A model generated the notes under the pieces. The model was not told the origin of the DNA, did no database searches, and saw nothing but the letters and a program-made list of their open reading frames with translations. Positions 1 to 7,658 of a stretch of DNA of 28,762 nucleotides are shown piece after piece. Position 1 is the first letter of the stretch. Every line of letters starts with the position of its first letter. The stretch covers positions 1-28,762 of the forward strand of contig DAHWGX010000022.1 of the NCBI GenBank assembly GCA_027335985.1, given 5' to 3'. The position numbers and the translations under genes were made by a program. This DNA is from Nitrospirota bacterium. Its GTDB lineage: Bacteria > Nitrospirota_A > Leptospirillia > Leptospirillales > Leptospirillaceae.

Positions 1-2
1 TC

Positions 3-284
3 CTGACCCGGACGAAGCGGCATTTCGGCTTCGCCACCGGGGATCTGGTCCGGGCGGTGGTCCCCTCCGGAAAGAACGCAGGAACCCATGTCGGACGGGT
101 GGCCATCCGGTCCTCGGGAAGCTTCAACATCCAGACCGGATCCGGAGTCGTTCAGGGGATCTCTCACAGATACTGCCGGCCCCTCCAACGGGCCGACGGG
201 TATGGATATTCACTCGAACAGAAAGGAGTGGGCGCATTCCTCCCCGGCGTCAACGCCGAGGTTTCAAATGCGCGCCAAGGATGA
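3..284 (+). CDS. IscB/HNH-type (RRXRR family) endonuclease, C-terminal fragment
   Basis: The open frame enters from the left edge and stops at a TGA at 282-284, so only about 93 C-terminal residues are visible. The pattern FGFATGDLVRA, GRVAIRSSGSFNIQT, HRYCRPLQRADGYGY is what I recognise as the end of IscB-like proteins, the RNA-guided HNH nucleases carried by IS200/IS605-type elements. The RuvC and HNH domains and any guide-RNA region would lie left of the window, so activity cannot be judged. The last codons lie over a short hairpin (stem bases 245-250 and 253-258). The TGA overlaps the ATG of the aminotransferase (ATGA at 281-284). A diverged copy of the last 100 bases lies upstream of the peroxidase gene at 19816-19916. 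The family call rests on recalled sequence pattern, without a search. Confidence 0.72.
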   Translation: MTRTKRHFGFATGDLVRAVVPSGKNAGTHVGRVAIRSSGSFNIQTGSGVVQGISHRYCRPLQRADGYGYSLEQKGVGAFLPGVNAEVSNARQG

Positions 285-285
285 A
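186..285 (+). repeat. IscB 3'-end repeat, copy A
   Basis: These 100 bases match the minus strand of 19916-19816 at 84 of 100 aligned positions plus one inserted base, counted by hand. The match covers the last codons of the IscB-type gene, its hairpin at 242-261 and the ATGAA at the start of the next gene. The matching end is probably the right end of an IS200/IS605-like element; the exact boundary cannot be fixed. Confidence 0.8.
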
Positions 286-1492
286 TCGACCGGTTCAGGA
301 TTTTTTGGCCTCACGTCTCTCCCTTCTCAAGCCCTCCCCAACACTGCTCCTTGCCGCCCGGGCCCGGGAGCTGAAACAGCAGGGGATCGATGTGCTCGAC
401 TTTTCGGGGGGAGAGCCGGACTTCGATACCCCGGAGCCAGTCAAGAAGGCCGCCGTGAAAGCCATCGGAGAAGGATTCACCAAGTACACCGCGGTGGGGG
501 GAATTCCGGAACTCAAGGAGGCCATCCGTGAAAAGTTCATACGGGACCAGGGACTGGATTTCCATCCCCGGGCGATCGTCGTCTCCAACGGGGCCAAGCA
601 CTCACTCTTCGAAATTTTCCAGGTCCTCGTCAACCCCGGCGACCAGGTACTTCTCCCCACGCCGGCCTGGGTCTCCTATCCGGACCAGATCCTGTTGAAC
701 CAGGGAGATCCGGTTTTCATCCCCTGTCGCGAAGAAGACGGATTTCGCATCGATCCCGACGCATTGCAGGAGGTTCTCACCCCGCGCTCGAAGCTTCTCG
801 TCCTCAACTCTCCCAACAACCCGACGGGAGCCATCATCGACAGAAAACGTCTCGAGAGGGTCGTCGAGATCGCACTCCAGAACGATCTGCTCATCATCTC
901 CGACGAGATCTACGAAAAGATCAACTATACGGGCGATCCCGTCCCTTCTATCGCCACCCTCGACAAGAGCGTCCGGGAGCGGACTGTCATCGTCAACGGC
1001 GTCTCGAAGACCTACGCCATGACCGGGTGGAGGATCGGCTATGCCGCCGGACCCCGCGAAATCATGGAAGCCATGGATGCCGTCCAGAGCCAGACCTCCT
1101 CGAACCCGAACTCGATTGCACAGAAGGCTGCCTCCTTCGCCATTCGGTCGGGGGAGGAGTTCTTCGAGCCCGTGCTGGTCGAATACCGGAAACGGAGAGA
1201 CTGGGTGGTCTCCGCCTTCAACCGCATCTCCGGGATCCGGTGCCTGCCTCCGGAAGGGGCCTTCTATGTTTTCCCGAACATCTCGGGTCTTCTTGGGCGC
1301 TCCTATAAGGGGGTTCCGATCCAGACCGCATACGAACTCGCGGAATTCTTTCTCGATGTGGCCCGGGTTGCCATGGTTCCCGGAACCCCGTTCGGAAGCC
1401 CGGTCCACATGCGCATGTCCTATGCGGCCTCCCTTTCCTCTCTCCAGGAAGGGGTCCGGAGGATCGGAGAGGCGGTTTCCCTCCTCGAATAA
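281..1492 (+). CDS. Class I/II pyridoxal-phosphate aminotransferase, aspartate aminotransferase type
   Basis: A 403-residue fold-type I aminotransferase, the usual length for prokaryotic aspartate aminotransferases, which exchange amino groups between aspartate and 2-oxoglutarate in the cytoplasm. Visible motifs are GGEPDFDTP (43-51), SPNNPTGA (177-184), SDEIYEKI (207-214) and VSKTYAMTGWRIG (241-253), with Lys243 as the expected PLP lysine. Related specificities (aromatic or prephenate aminotransferase) cannot be excluded. The start is uncertain. The ATG at 281 overlaps the upstream IscB stop and lies in sequence shared with another copy of that element. TTG at 305, preceded by AGGA at 297-300, would give MASRLSLLKPSPT, closer to the family N-terminus, and may be the native start. 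A promoter for the following gene lies just downstream. Confidence 0.92.
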   Translation: MNRPVQDFLASRLSLLKPSPTLLLAARARELKQQGIDVLDFSGGEPDFDTPEPVKKAAVKAIGEGFTKYTAVGGIPELKEAIREKFIRDQGLDFHPRAIVVSNGAKHSLFEIFQVLVNPGDQVLLPTPAWVSYPDQILLNQGDPVFIPCREEDGFRIDPDALQEVLTPRSKLLVLNSPNNPTGAIIDRKRLERVVEIALQNDLLIISDEIYEKINYTGDPVPSIATLDKSVRERTVIVNGVSKTYAMTGWRIGYAAGPREIMEAMDAVQSQTSSNPNSIAQKAASFAIRSGEEFFEPVLVEYRKRRDWVVSAFNRISGIRCLPPEGAFYVFPNISGLLGRSYKGVPIQTAYELAEFFLDVARVAMVPGTPFGSPVHMRMSYAASLSSLQEGVRRIGEAVSLLE

Positions 1493-1507
1493 TCCCTTCC
1501 CGAAAGA

Positions 1508-1537
1508 TTGTCCGGCCTTTGGCCCGTAGGTTATAAT
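1508..1537 (+). promoter_or_regulatory. Sigma-70-type promoter of the zinc-ribbon gene
   Basis: TTGTCC at 1508-1513 and a perfect TATAAT at 1532-1537 are separated by 18 bases. They lie in the gap between the aminotransferase stop and the fmdB-like gene, about 58 bases before its ATG. This is the best match to a -10 consensus I noticed on the plus strand. Confidence 0.7.
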
Positions 1538-1595
1538 TGAGGCATGAGAAACTGCGGACCGCGAAAAGACCGGGACAACCACCAAGGAGCGTTCG

Positions 1596-1916
1596 ATGCC
1601 GCTTTATGAGTATTCCTGTGAGAAGTGCCACGCCGTCGTAGAGAAAATCCAGAAGTTTTCCGATCCGCCCCTTCTCGTCTGCGAGACGTGTGGCGGCCCA
1701 CTTGTCAAGCTGATGGGAAAGCCCGCCCTTCAGTTCAAGGGGTCCGGATTCTACATCACCGACTATGTGAAAAAGGGAGAGAGTGGCAGTTCGGGAGGAG
1801 GGGAGACGAAATCGCCCGCGCCAGCCTCGAGTTCCGACTCCTCCTCGACGACTCCCGCGCCGGCGGCCTCTCCCTCTCCGGTTCCTTCGACCCCGGCGGC
1901 CCCCACCGGATCCTAG
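1596..1916 (+). CDS. FmdB-type zinc-ribbon protein
   Basis: A 106-residue protein with the FmdB/CxxC zinc-ribbon N-terminus: MPLYEYSCEKCH begins it and CETCGGPLVK follows, giving two CxxC pairs at about 8-11 and 31-34 that should bind one zinc. The motif FKGSGFYITDY (about 49-59) is typical of the family. The remaining 45 residues are a low-complexity Ser/Pro/Ala/Thr tail, probably disordered. The family's function is poorly known; regulation of amidase and formamidase genes was proposed for the founding member. AAGGAG at 1584-1589 precedes the ATG with good spacing and a sigma-70-like promoter is present. The stop lies 6 bases from the stop of the convergent lolD gene. Confidence 0.88.
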   Translation: MPLYEYSCEKCHAVVEKIQKFSDPPLLVCETCGGPLVKLMGKPALQFKGSGFYITDYVKKGESGSSGGGETKSPAPASSSDSSSTTPAPAASPSPVPSTPAAPTGS

Positions 1917-1922
1917 ATTCGT

Positions 1923-2609
1923 CTAGCTGACCGTCGCAGAGACGATTATCCCGTCGTCCATCGCGAGATGGCGGCTCGCCATCCGGGCCAGAACCTCGTT
2001 GTGGGTCGCCACCAGACATGTCATGGACTGCCGTTCCGAAAGTTCCCGGAGAAGAGTGAAGACCTCCAGACTGGTATGGGAGTCAAGGTTTCCGGTTGGC
2101 TCGTCAGCCAGAAGCAGGGCCGGATCCATGATCAGGGCCCGCGCCACCGCGACCCGCTGCTGTTCTCCTCCCGAAAGCTCCGACGGCTTGTGGTCCAGCC
2201 TGTTTTCAAGTCCCACCTCCCCAAGAAGCCGCTTCGCACGGTCCGCATCCTCGATCCCCCCCGCGATCCAGGTTGGCATCAGGACATTCTCCAGTGCGGT
2301 AAATTCCGGAAGCAGATGATGGAACTGGAAGATGAATCCGATTCTTTCGTTGCGAAAGGATGCCAGCTCCCGGTCGGAGGCCTTGAGAAGGGAACGCCCG
2401 TCGTAGAGGATCTCCCCCTCCGTCGGCCGGTCGAGGGTCCCCAAGAGATGGAGGAGGGTCGATTTGCCGGCTCCGGATGGCCCCGTAAGCACGGTGAAGC
2501 TGCCCGAGGGAAGAGCGGTCGTGAGGCTCCTAAGAACTTCGATTGTCCGTTCGGCGCGACGGTAGGAACGGGAAAGATTCCTGACCTCGACGGAGAGCCC
2601 TCCCATCAC
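1923..2609 (-). CDS. lolD: Lipoprotein-releasing ABC transporter ATPase LolD
   Basis: A 228-residue ABC ATPase with all the standard motifs: Walker A GPSGAGKST, the signature LSGGEQQRVAVARAL, Walker B LLADEPTGNLD and a switch histidine in VATHNE. The spacing and the FHHLLPEFTALENV segment after the Q-loop fit the LolD/MacB-like subgroup. LolD powers extraction of outer-membrane lipoproteins from the inner membrane for handover to LolA. The partner permease lies immediately upstream: its TGA overlaps this gene's GTG start (GTGA), so the two are translationally coupled. An ATG one codon later (at 2606) is the alternative start. MacB-like exporters are the main alternative, but the LolC/E-type permease supports Lol. 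Confidence 0.92.
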   Translation of the reverse strand: MMGGLSVEVRNLSRSYRRAERTIEVLRSLTTALPSGSFTVLTGPSGAGKSTLLHLLGTLDRPTEGEILYDGRSLLKASDRELASFRNERIGFIFQFHHLLPEFTALENVLMPTWIAGGIEDADRAKRLLGEVGLENRLDHKPSELSGGEQQRVAVARALIMDPALLLADEPTGNLDSHTSLEVFTLLRELSERQSMTCLVATHNEVLARMASRHLAMDDGIIVSATVS

Positions 2610-3847
2610 TCGTACCTCAGGGCGTCGACGGGCTCGAGGAGGGCGGCCTGGCGGGATGGATAAATCGTCGCCAGAAAGCTGATCCCGATCGCGGAAAGAG
2701 CCACCGAAAGGACGTCGCGGGCACGGATGATGACCGGAATGTGGCTCACGAAATAGACGTCGTTGGGCAATGTGTAGTAGTGCTCGAGGAGGGTCGTGAT
2801 CAGGTACCCGAGGGGGATTCCCAGCATCGTTCCTGCCGTCCCTATGAGGAGTCCGTCCAGGATGAAGATCCGCATGATCTGGGGATGGGTCGCGCCCATG
2901 GTCTTCAGGATGGCGATCTCCTTGGCCTTGTCGATGACGATCATCGACAGGGTGCTCACAATGTTGAAGGAGGCCACGAGGACGATCAGGACCAGAATGA
3001 TGAACATGACCATCTTTTCCAGCATGAGGGCCGAAAAAAGATTCTTGTTCATTTCTAGCCAGGATCGGGCCCAGAAGGGGAAGCCGAGGCGTTCGCCGAT
3101 CCGGTGGGCCATTTTGGTCGCGAGGAATATGTCATGGACACGCACCTCGATCCCGGTCGCGCTCCCCGGAGGGAGCCCCAGAAACCGGGCGGCCTGCCCG
3201 ATCTCGAGGAGGGCGAGGGTGTTGTCGTATTCGTAGAGGCCTGACTTGAAAACCCCCATCACACGAAAATGACGGATCTTCGGGATCATCCCGAAGGCCG
3301 AAGGGGTTCCTGTGGGACTGATCAGATCAACGGGATCACCCAGATCCACGTTGAGTCTGTCCGCCAGGTCCGCCCCCAGGATGATCCCCGGGAAGCTCCC
3401 CTTTTCGGGGAGGGCGCTCAGGGAGGCGAGATGGCCTTCGACCATGTAGCGTGCGATCCGGGTCACCTCACGCTCCCGAGCCGGATCCACCCCCCTCAGA
3501 ACCGTTCCCGACACGATCTTGTTGGCCGAAATCATGGCTTGCCCCACGATGAAGGGAGAGGTCGCGAGAATCCCCGGCTCGGACGCGATCTCTTTTTCGA
3601 TCCGACCGGGGTCGCCGATGGGCCCCGCCCCTCCGTTCGTGAGAACGATGTGGGAATTGACCCCCAGGATCTTGGAGCGGAGCTTGTGCTGGAACCCGGT
3701 CATGACCCCCAGGGTCGCCATCAGGGCTGCCACCCCGACCGTCACTCCCGCCACGGAGATCACCGTGTTGAGGGAGAGCCTGAAACCCTGGTGGCGGGAG
3801 GAGCGAAGATACCTGAGCGCGACCCGGAGTTCGAAAAGAGGCGTCAT
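2606..3847 (-). CDS. Lipoprotein-releasing permease LolC/LolE family
   Basis: A 413-residue inner-membrane permease. The N-terminus ELRVALRYLRSSRHQGFRLSLNTVISVAGVTVGVAALM gives the first transmembrane helix after the typical RYL motif. A periplasmic domain of about 200 residues follows, then three C-terminal helices around MVMFIILVLIVLVASFNIVSTL, ILDGLLIGTAGTMLGIPLGYL and ISFLATIYPSRQAA, ending in EPVDALRYE, a characteristic LolC/E tail. Only one permease gene is present, so the transporter is probably the homodimeric LolF-like kind rather than LolCE; that is inference. The ATG overlaps the lysS stop by 4 bases and the stop overlaps the lolD start. Confidence 0.9.
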   Translation of the reverse strand: MTPLFELRVALRYLRSSRHQGFRLSLNTVISVAGVTVGVAALMATLGVMTGFQHKLRSKILGVNSHIVLTNGGAGPIGDPGRIEKEIASEPGILATSPFIVGQAMISANKIVSGTVLRGVDPAREREVTRIARYMVEGHLASLSALPEKGSFPGIILGADLADRLNVDLGDPVDLISPTGTPSAFGMIPKIRHFRVMGVFKSGLYEYDNTLALLEIGQAARFLGLPPGSATGIEVRVHDIFLATKMAHRIGERLGFPFWARSWLEMNKNLFSALMLEKMVMFIILVLIVLVASFNIVSTLSMIVIDKAKEIAILKTMGATHPQIMRIFILDGLLIGTAGTMLGIPLGYLITTLLEHYYTLPNDVYFVSHIPVIIRARDVLSVALSAIGISFLATIYPSRQAALLEPVDALRYE

Positions 3848-5370
3848 GCTTCCGGCCGGAGGAGCGGAAAGAGGAGAACATCCCGGATGGAGGTGCGGTT
3901 GGTGAGCAGCATCACCAGACGGTCGATTCCGATCCCTTCGCCGGCGGTGGGGGGGAGACCCACTTCAAGGGCCCGGACATAGTCGTAATCGGGGGGCGGG
4001 GCCTCCAGATCTCCCGACAGCCGCGACTCCTGCTGGGAGAGGAAGCGCCGGAGCTGTTCGTCGGGATCGTTCAATTCGTTGAAGCCGTTGGCGAGCTCGA
4101 TTCCGCCGACAAAGAGTTCGAAACGGTCGGTCACCTCCGGATCGGACTGGGAGGAGCGGGCCAGAGGCGAAATCGCCTTGGGGTAGCCTGTCACGAAGGT
4201 CGGCTGAGTGAGCGTAGGCTCTATGGCTTCTTCGAAGAGGGCGTTCAGGAGATCGGCGACATAGGGCTTCCCCGGGCGAGGTTCCGGAACGGGGAGGCTC
4301 CGGGAGCGAAGGATCTCCAGAAGACGGCCATTGTTGAAATAGTCCTCGGGGGAAAGCCCGAAGGCCTCCCCGATCGCTTCGAGGTAGGAGATGCGCCGGA
4401 AGGGGGGCGCAAGGGAAATCCGGTGGGTGCCGAAGACGATTTCCAACGACCCGAGAACCTCATGTGCGAGAGAGGAGAGAAGGGATTCGGTCAGCGCCAT
4501 GAGGTCCTCGTAGGAGGCGTAGGCCGCATAGAATTCCATCATCGTGAACTCGGGGTTGTGGCGGGTGCTGACCCCTTCGTTCCGGAAGTTCCGGTTGATC
4601 TCGTACACCCGGGTCATCCCCCCCACGATGAGCCGCTTCAGGTAGAGTTCCGGGGCGATGCGGAGATAGAGTTCGAGGTCGAGGGCGTTGTGATGGGTCG
4701 AGAAGGGCCGGGCCAGAGCCCCTCCCGGGGTGGGCTGCATCATGGGGGTTTCGACTTCGACGAAGCCATGGCCGTCCATGAAGTTCCTGATGAAGCGGAC
4801 GATGGTCGACCGCGTGACGAAGATGCGGTGCGTCTCCGGAGAGACGATCAGGTCCACGTAGCGCTGCCGATAGCGGGCCTCCTGGTCGGAGAGACCGTGC
4901 CACTTGTCTGGAAGGGGGCGGACGGATTTCGCCAGGAGGACGAGAGAGGTGACCGACAGGGTCGGCTCACCGGTCTTCGTGAAGAAGAAGACGCCCTCGA
5001 CCCCCACGATGTCTCCCAGATCGAGGGAATCGGCGAGCCTGGCATAATCCTCTCCCAGGAGGTCGGCCCGCACATAGATCTGGATGCGTTCTCCTTCATC
5101 CTGGAGGGTTGCGAAGAAGGCCTTGCCGAACTTCCTGAAAAGGACGATCCGGCCGGCGATTCTTGCGGAGGGGGCCGGCTCGGGAAGGGTTTCCGGGGTC
5201 AGTCCCTCCGTTCTGGAGCGAAACGAGGCGACCGACTCCCGTCCAGGGAAGGGGGCCCCGTAGGGGTCGATTCCCCGCAGGAGAAGCTGGTCCCGCTTCT
5301 GGCGGCGGACCCGTTCATGTTCGCTCTGTTCGAGGGGGGCGGATGGTTGCGAGGGCGGTTTCTGGCTCAA
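3844..5370 (-). CDS. lysS: Lysyl-tRNA synthetase, class II
   Basis: A 508-residue class II lysyl-tRNA synthetase, which charges tRNA-Lys with lysine using ATP. An N-terminal OB-fold anticodon-binding domain (about 65-175, with AGRIVLFRKFGKAFFATLQD) is followed by the catalytic core. Motif 1 is around GFVEVETPMMQPTPGGALARPF, motif 2 around FRNEGVSTRHNPEFTMMEFYAAY, and motif 3 is GIGIDRLVMLLTN near the C-terminus, ending in LLFPLLRPEA. The start is a TTG at 5370 with GGAAG nine bases upstream. Its stop overlaps the lolC/E ATG, and it follows mtnA by 21 bases, so these four genes probably share a transcript. I saw no missing catalytic residue. Confidence 0.96.
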   Translation of the reverse strand: MSQKPPSQPSAPLEQSEHERVRRQKRDQLLLRGIDPYGAPFPGRESVASFRSRTEGLTPETLPEPAPSARIAGRIVLFRKFGKAFFATLQDEGERIQIYVRADLLGEDYARLADSLDLGDIVGVEGVFFFTKTGEPTLSVTSLVLLAKSVRPLPDKWHGLSDQEARYRQRYVDLIVSPETHRIFVTRSTIVRFIRNFMDGHGFVEVETPMMQPTPGGALARPFSTHHNALDLELYLRIAPELYLKRLIVGGMTRVYEINRNFRNEGVSTRHNPEFTMMEFYAAYASYEDLMALTESLLSSLAHEVLGSLEIVFGTHRISLAPPFRRISYLEAIGEAFGLSPEDYFNNGRLLEILRSRSLPVPEPRPGKPYVADLLNALFEEAIEPTLTQPTFVTGYPKAISPLARSSQSDPEVTDRFELFVGGIELANGFNELNDPDEQLRRFLSQQESRLSGDLEAPPPDYDYVRALEVGLPPTAGEGIGIDRLVMLLTNRTSIRDVLLFPLLRPEA

Positions 5371-5391
5371 TGGTCGGGTCTTCCTTTGGAA

Positions 5392-6447
5392 TTATTGTCC
5401 GGGGCGCCCGAGATGCCTTGACAGCTCCTCGGGAGAAAAGACCCCTTTTTCGGTGATGATGGCGGTGATGTATTTTGCCGGAGTGACGTCGAAGGCCGGG
5501 TTGAAGACGGAGATCCCTTCCGGAGCCATCCGCGTCTCGCCCGAGTGGGTGACCTCGCGGGGGGAGCGTTCCTCGATCGGGATGGTCCTGCCGGTGGGGG
5601 TCTCCGGATCGATGGTGGAGAACGGGGCGGCGACGTAAAAGGGGATGCCGTGCTCCCGGGCCAGCACGGCCAGTCCGTAGGTTCCGATCTTGTTGGCGGT
5701 GTCGCCGTTGGCGGCGATCCTGTCGGCTCCCACGATGACGGCGTTGACCTTTCCCTGGGCCATCACCATCGCCGCCATCGAGTCGGTGATCAGCGTCACC
5801 GGGATTTTGTCGGCCGCGAGCTCGTAGGCGGTCAGACGGGCCCCCTGAAGATAGGGGCGGGTTTCGTCCGCGAAGACCTTCACGGATTTCCCGGCCTCGA
5901 CAGCCCCGCGGATCACGCCCAGCGCCGTTCCGTATCCACCGGTCGCGAGGGCTCCGGCGTTGCAGTGGGTGAGAACATTGGCGGATTGAGGGAGGAGCGC
6001 CTGTCCGAAGGAGCCGATCTTCCGGTTCCGGGCGATGTCGTCGTCCTTGATCGCCTGGGCCTCCCTGAAAAGGGTCGTCGTCCGCTCCTCCGGAGTCCGG
6101 GGGGCGATCGTCTCCCAGAGCGGTCGCATCCGGGAGAGGGCCCAGAAAAGATTCACCGCGGTGGGCCGTGTGGCGGCAAGGGTTCGCTCGACGGTCTCCA
6201 TCCTTTTCGTAAACTCTTCGGGGTCCCTGACTCCGGCGAGTTCCTGGGCCCCCAGGGCGACCCCGAAAGCCGCGGAGATCCCGATAGCCGGAGCTCCCCT
6301 GACCACCATCTCCCGGATGGCGTCCGCCATCTCTCCGTGGGAACGGCATTCCACCACGATCTCCCGGGAGGGGAGGAGCCTCTGGTCTATCAGGTGGACC
6401 TCCGTATTGCCGTTCTCTTTTCTGACTGTCCAGATCGCTTCGACCAT
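5392..6447 (-). CDS. mtnA: Methylthioribose-1-phosphate isomerase
   Basis: A 351-residue protein of the eIF2B-alpha/MtnA family. MtnA converts 5-methylthioribose-1-phosphate to methylthioribulose-1-phosphate in the methionine salvage pathway. Recognisable family segments are [33 protein letters not shown] with the catalytic cysteine, [41 protein letters not shown] with the catalytic aspartate, and [21 protein letters not shown] near the end. These separate MtnA from the related ribose-1,5-bisphosphate isomerase fairly well. No other methionine-salvage gene is in the window. The start codon is ATG with a weak ACGGA upstream. The 81-base gap before the gene holds two hairpins but is too short for a SAM-I riboswitch. 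Confidence 0.94.
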   Translation of the reverse strand: MVEAIWTVRKENGNTEVHLIDQRLLPSREIVVECRSHGEMADAIREMVVRGAPAIGISAAFGVALGAQELAGVRDPEEFTKRMETVERTLAATRPTAVNLFWALSRMRPLWETIAPRTPEERTTTLFREAQAIKDDDIARNRKIGSFGQALLPQSANVLTHCNAGALATGGYGTALGVIRGAVEAGKSVKVFADETRPYLQGARLTAYELAADKIPVTLITDSMAAMVMAQGKVNAVIVGADRIAANGDTANKIGTYGLAVLAREHGIPFYVAAPFSTIDPETPTGRTIPIEERSPREVTHSGETRMAPEGISVFNPAFDVTPAKYITAIITEKGVFSPEELSRHLGRPGQ

Positions 6448-6466
6448 GTTTTCCGTTCTCGAATGG

Positions 6467-6525
6467 GGTCGGGACCACTCAAGGCCCCGACCGGGGTCCG
6501 CGCCGGCGAAAGGGTGAAGCCGGCG
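6467..6525 (-). terminator. Two tandem hairpins between the TPR gene and mtnA
   Basis: One perfect 7-bp stem pairs 6501-6507 with 6519-6525 directly after the TPR stop codon. A second pairs 6467-6473 with 6486-6492. No T-run follows on the minus strand, so a classical intrinsic terminator is not shown. They may mark the end of the upstream transcript, stabilise its 3' end or shape the mtnA leader. Confidence 0.4.
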
Positions 6526-6528
6526 ATC

Positions 6529-7287
6529 CTATTTTGGAGCGAGCGGTGCGGGCGAGGTGGTCGCGGGAGGGGTAATGCCGTTTTTCATGAGAAACGGTTC
6601 CGATTCCGCGGCCCAGGGGGAGCTCGGAAACTCCTTGACCAGTTTCTTGTAGTTGACGATCGCCAGGGCCGGCTGGTTCAGGCTCTCGTATATCTTCCCG
6701 ATATTGAAAAGTGCGGCGTCGGCCAGGATTTTTTCGGGAAAGGCAATGACCTTCTGGAACATGGCCAGGGCCTGGTCGTACTGGTGCGCAGACATGAGGG
6801 TCACCCCCATGCTTTCATAGTAAAAGGGCTGAAGCTTCATGTTTCCGGCGTTCATGTCCAGCCCCTGGTGAAGCCATGCCAACGCCTTCGAGGAATTTCC
6901 AGGAGTCTGGATGTTTTCGATGGAGGCGAGAAAAAGAGGGGCGATCCTGGCCGACTTCGTATCCTTGTATTTCGTCATGACCTCTACCAAGTCTTTTTTC
7001 GCCTGCTCCAGCTCGGGCCCGTTGGTCTGCTGCCCCCTCGAGTAAAGCTGTTCCGCCTTCGTTTCGAGGGCGACCGCCGCCGATTCCATCTTGGTCTTGT
7101 CCGAATGGATGTGGTAGACCACACCGATTCCGATCAGGATCACCAGAAGGATCGCCCCGGCAAATCCCCAGGCGTTCCTGGACGGCCCCGGCCCCGAAAA
7201 AGAGGAGAAGGAGCGGGAAGTGGGGGGAGGGGCGGGAGGTTCCGGATTGCTGTCCTGGGCAGCCTTCTTTCGAATTCGGTAAGCCAT
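6529..7287 (-). CDS. Membrane-anchored tetratricopeptide-repeat protein
   Basis: A 252-residue protein with a basic, Pro/Ser-rich N-terminus (1-38), one transmembrane helix at about 39-57 (WGFAGAILLVILIGIGVVY) and a C-terminal region of TPR-like helices. Examples are YYESMGVTLMSAHQYDQALAMFQKVI and ALFNIGKIYESLNQPALAIVNYKKLV. The tail is Pro/Thr/Ala-rich. This topology resembles YfgM-type proteins, with the TPR part outside the cytoplasm. The ATG at 7287 was chosen because AAAGGA lies at the right distance upstream; an in-frame start at 7329 would overlap the previous gene. It follows the ferredoxin-like gene by 10 bases and so is probably the third gene of the diaphorase transcript. Its function is unknown. 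Confidence 0.75.
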   Translation of the reverse strand: MAYRIRKKAAQDSNPEPPAPPPTSRSFSSFSGPGPSRNAWGFAGAILLVILIGIGVVYHIHSDKTKMESAAVALETKAEQLYSRGQQTNGPELEQAKKDLVEVMTKYKDTKSARIAPLFLASIENIQTPGNSSKALAWLHQGLDMNAGNMKLQPFYYESMGVTLMSAHQYDQALAMFQKVIAFPEKILADAALFNIGKIYESLNQPALAIVNYKKLVKEFPSSPWAAESEPFLMKNGITPPATTSPAPLAPK

Positions 7288-7297
7288 GAGAGTCCTT

Positions 7298-7630
7298 TCA
7301 GAGGGATTGATCAGCGTTTTCCAGAACAAAATAACGGTTTTCGGGAAGCGGCGGAAGGCCTTCCCGAATCTGGTCCAGGAGTTTCACCGTCCGGCTCGTG
7401 TTCATATCCGAAAACCAGTAGCCTTCCGGATAGAGGGCGGCCATGGGACCTGATTCGCACTGTTTGAGACAACCCATTTTCGTAACGAGCAGCGTCGACA
7501 GGTCCGGAGATTGGTCGCGAATGTTCTGGGCCAGTATTTTCAGGTCTTCACTCCCCTTTCCCATGCACTTGTTCCCAGTGCAGAAAAGAAGATGGTGATC
7601 GACAGGTATCTTTTTCATCATGACAATCAT
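7298..7630 (-). CDS. Thioredoxin-fold [2Fe-2S] protein, NuoE C-terminal-like
   Basis: A 110-residue protein with the cysteine pattern of the NuoE/thioredoxin-like [2Fe-2S] ferredoxins: C17-x4-C22 (CTGNKC) and C54-x3-C58 (CLKQC). GPMAALYPEGYWF follows, as in this family. It lacks the helical N-terminal half of full NuoE. In flavin-based NADH dehydrogenase modules such a protein carries electrons next to the FMN-containing NuoF subunit, and the gene sits 28 bases after a nuoF-like gene. A complex between them is inferred from that. The start could be the ATG at 7630, 7621 or 7618; no strong ribosome-binding site distinguishes them. Confidence 0.85.
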   Translation of the reverse strand: MIVMMKKIPVDHHLLFCTGNKCMGKGSEDLKILAQNIRDQSPDLSTLLVTKMGCLKQCESGPMAALYPEGYWFSDMNTSRTVKLLDQIREGLPPLPENRYFVLENADQSL

Positions 7631-7658
7631 ATCCAGTTTTGAAAATGAAATTCACAGT

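Noticed and set aside
602..1585. A minus-strand frame opposite the aminotransferase
   Set aside because: No recognisable protein; the plus-strand enzyme explains the region.
6448..6528. A SAM-type riboswitch before mtnA
   Set aside because: The gap is only 81 bases and shows two simple hairpins, without SAM riboswitch core elements or an expression platform.
5545..7467. A 640-codon plus-strand frame opposite mtnA and the TPR gene
   Set aside because: Composition is Gly/Arg/Asp-rich without motifs, and three recognisable genes lie on the other strand.
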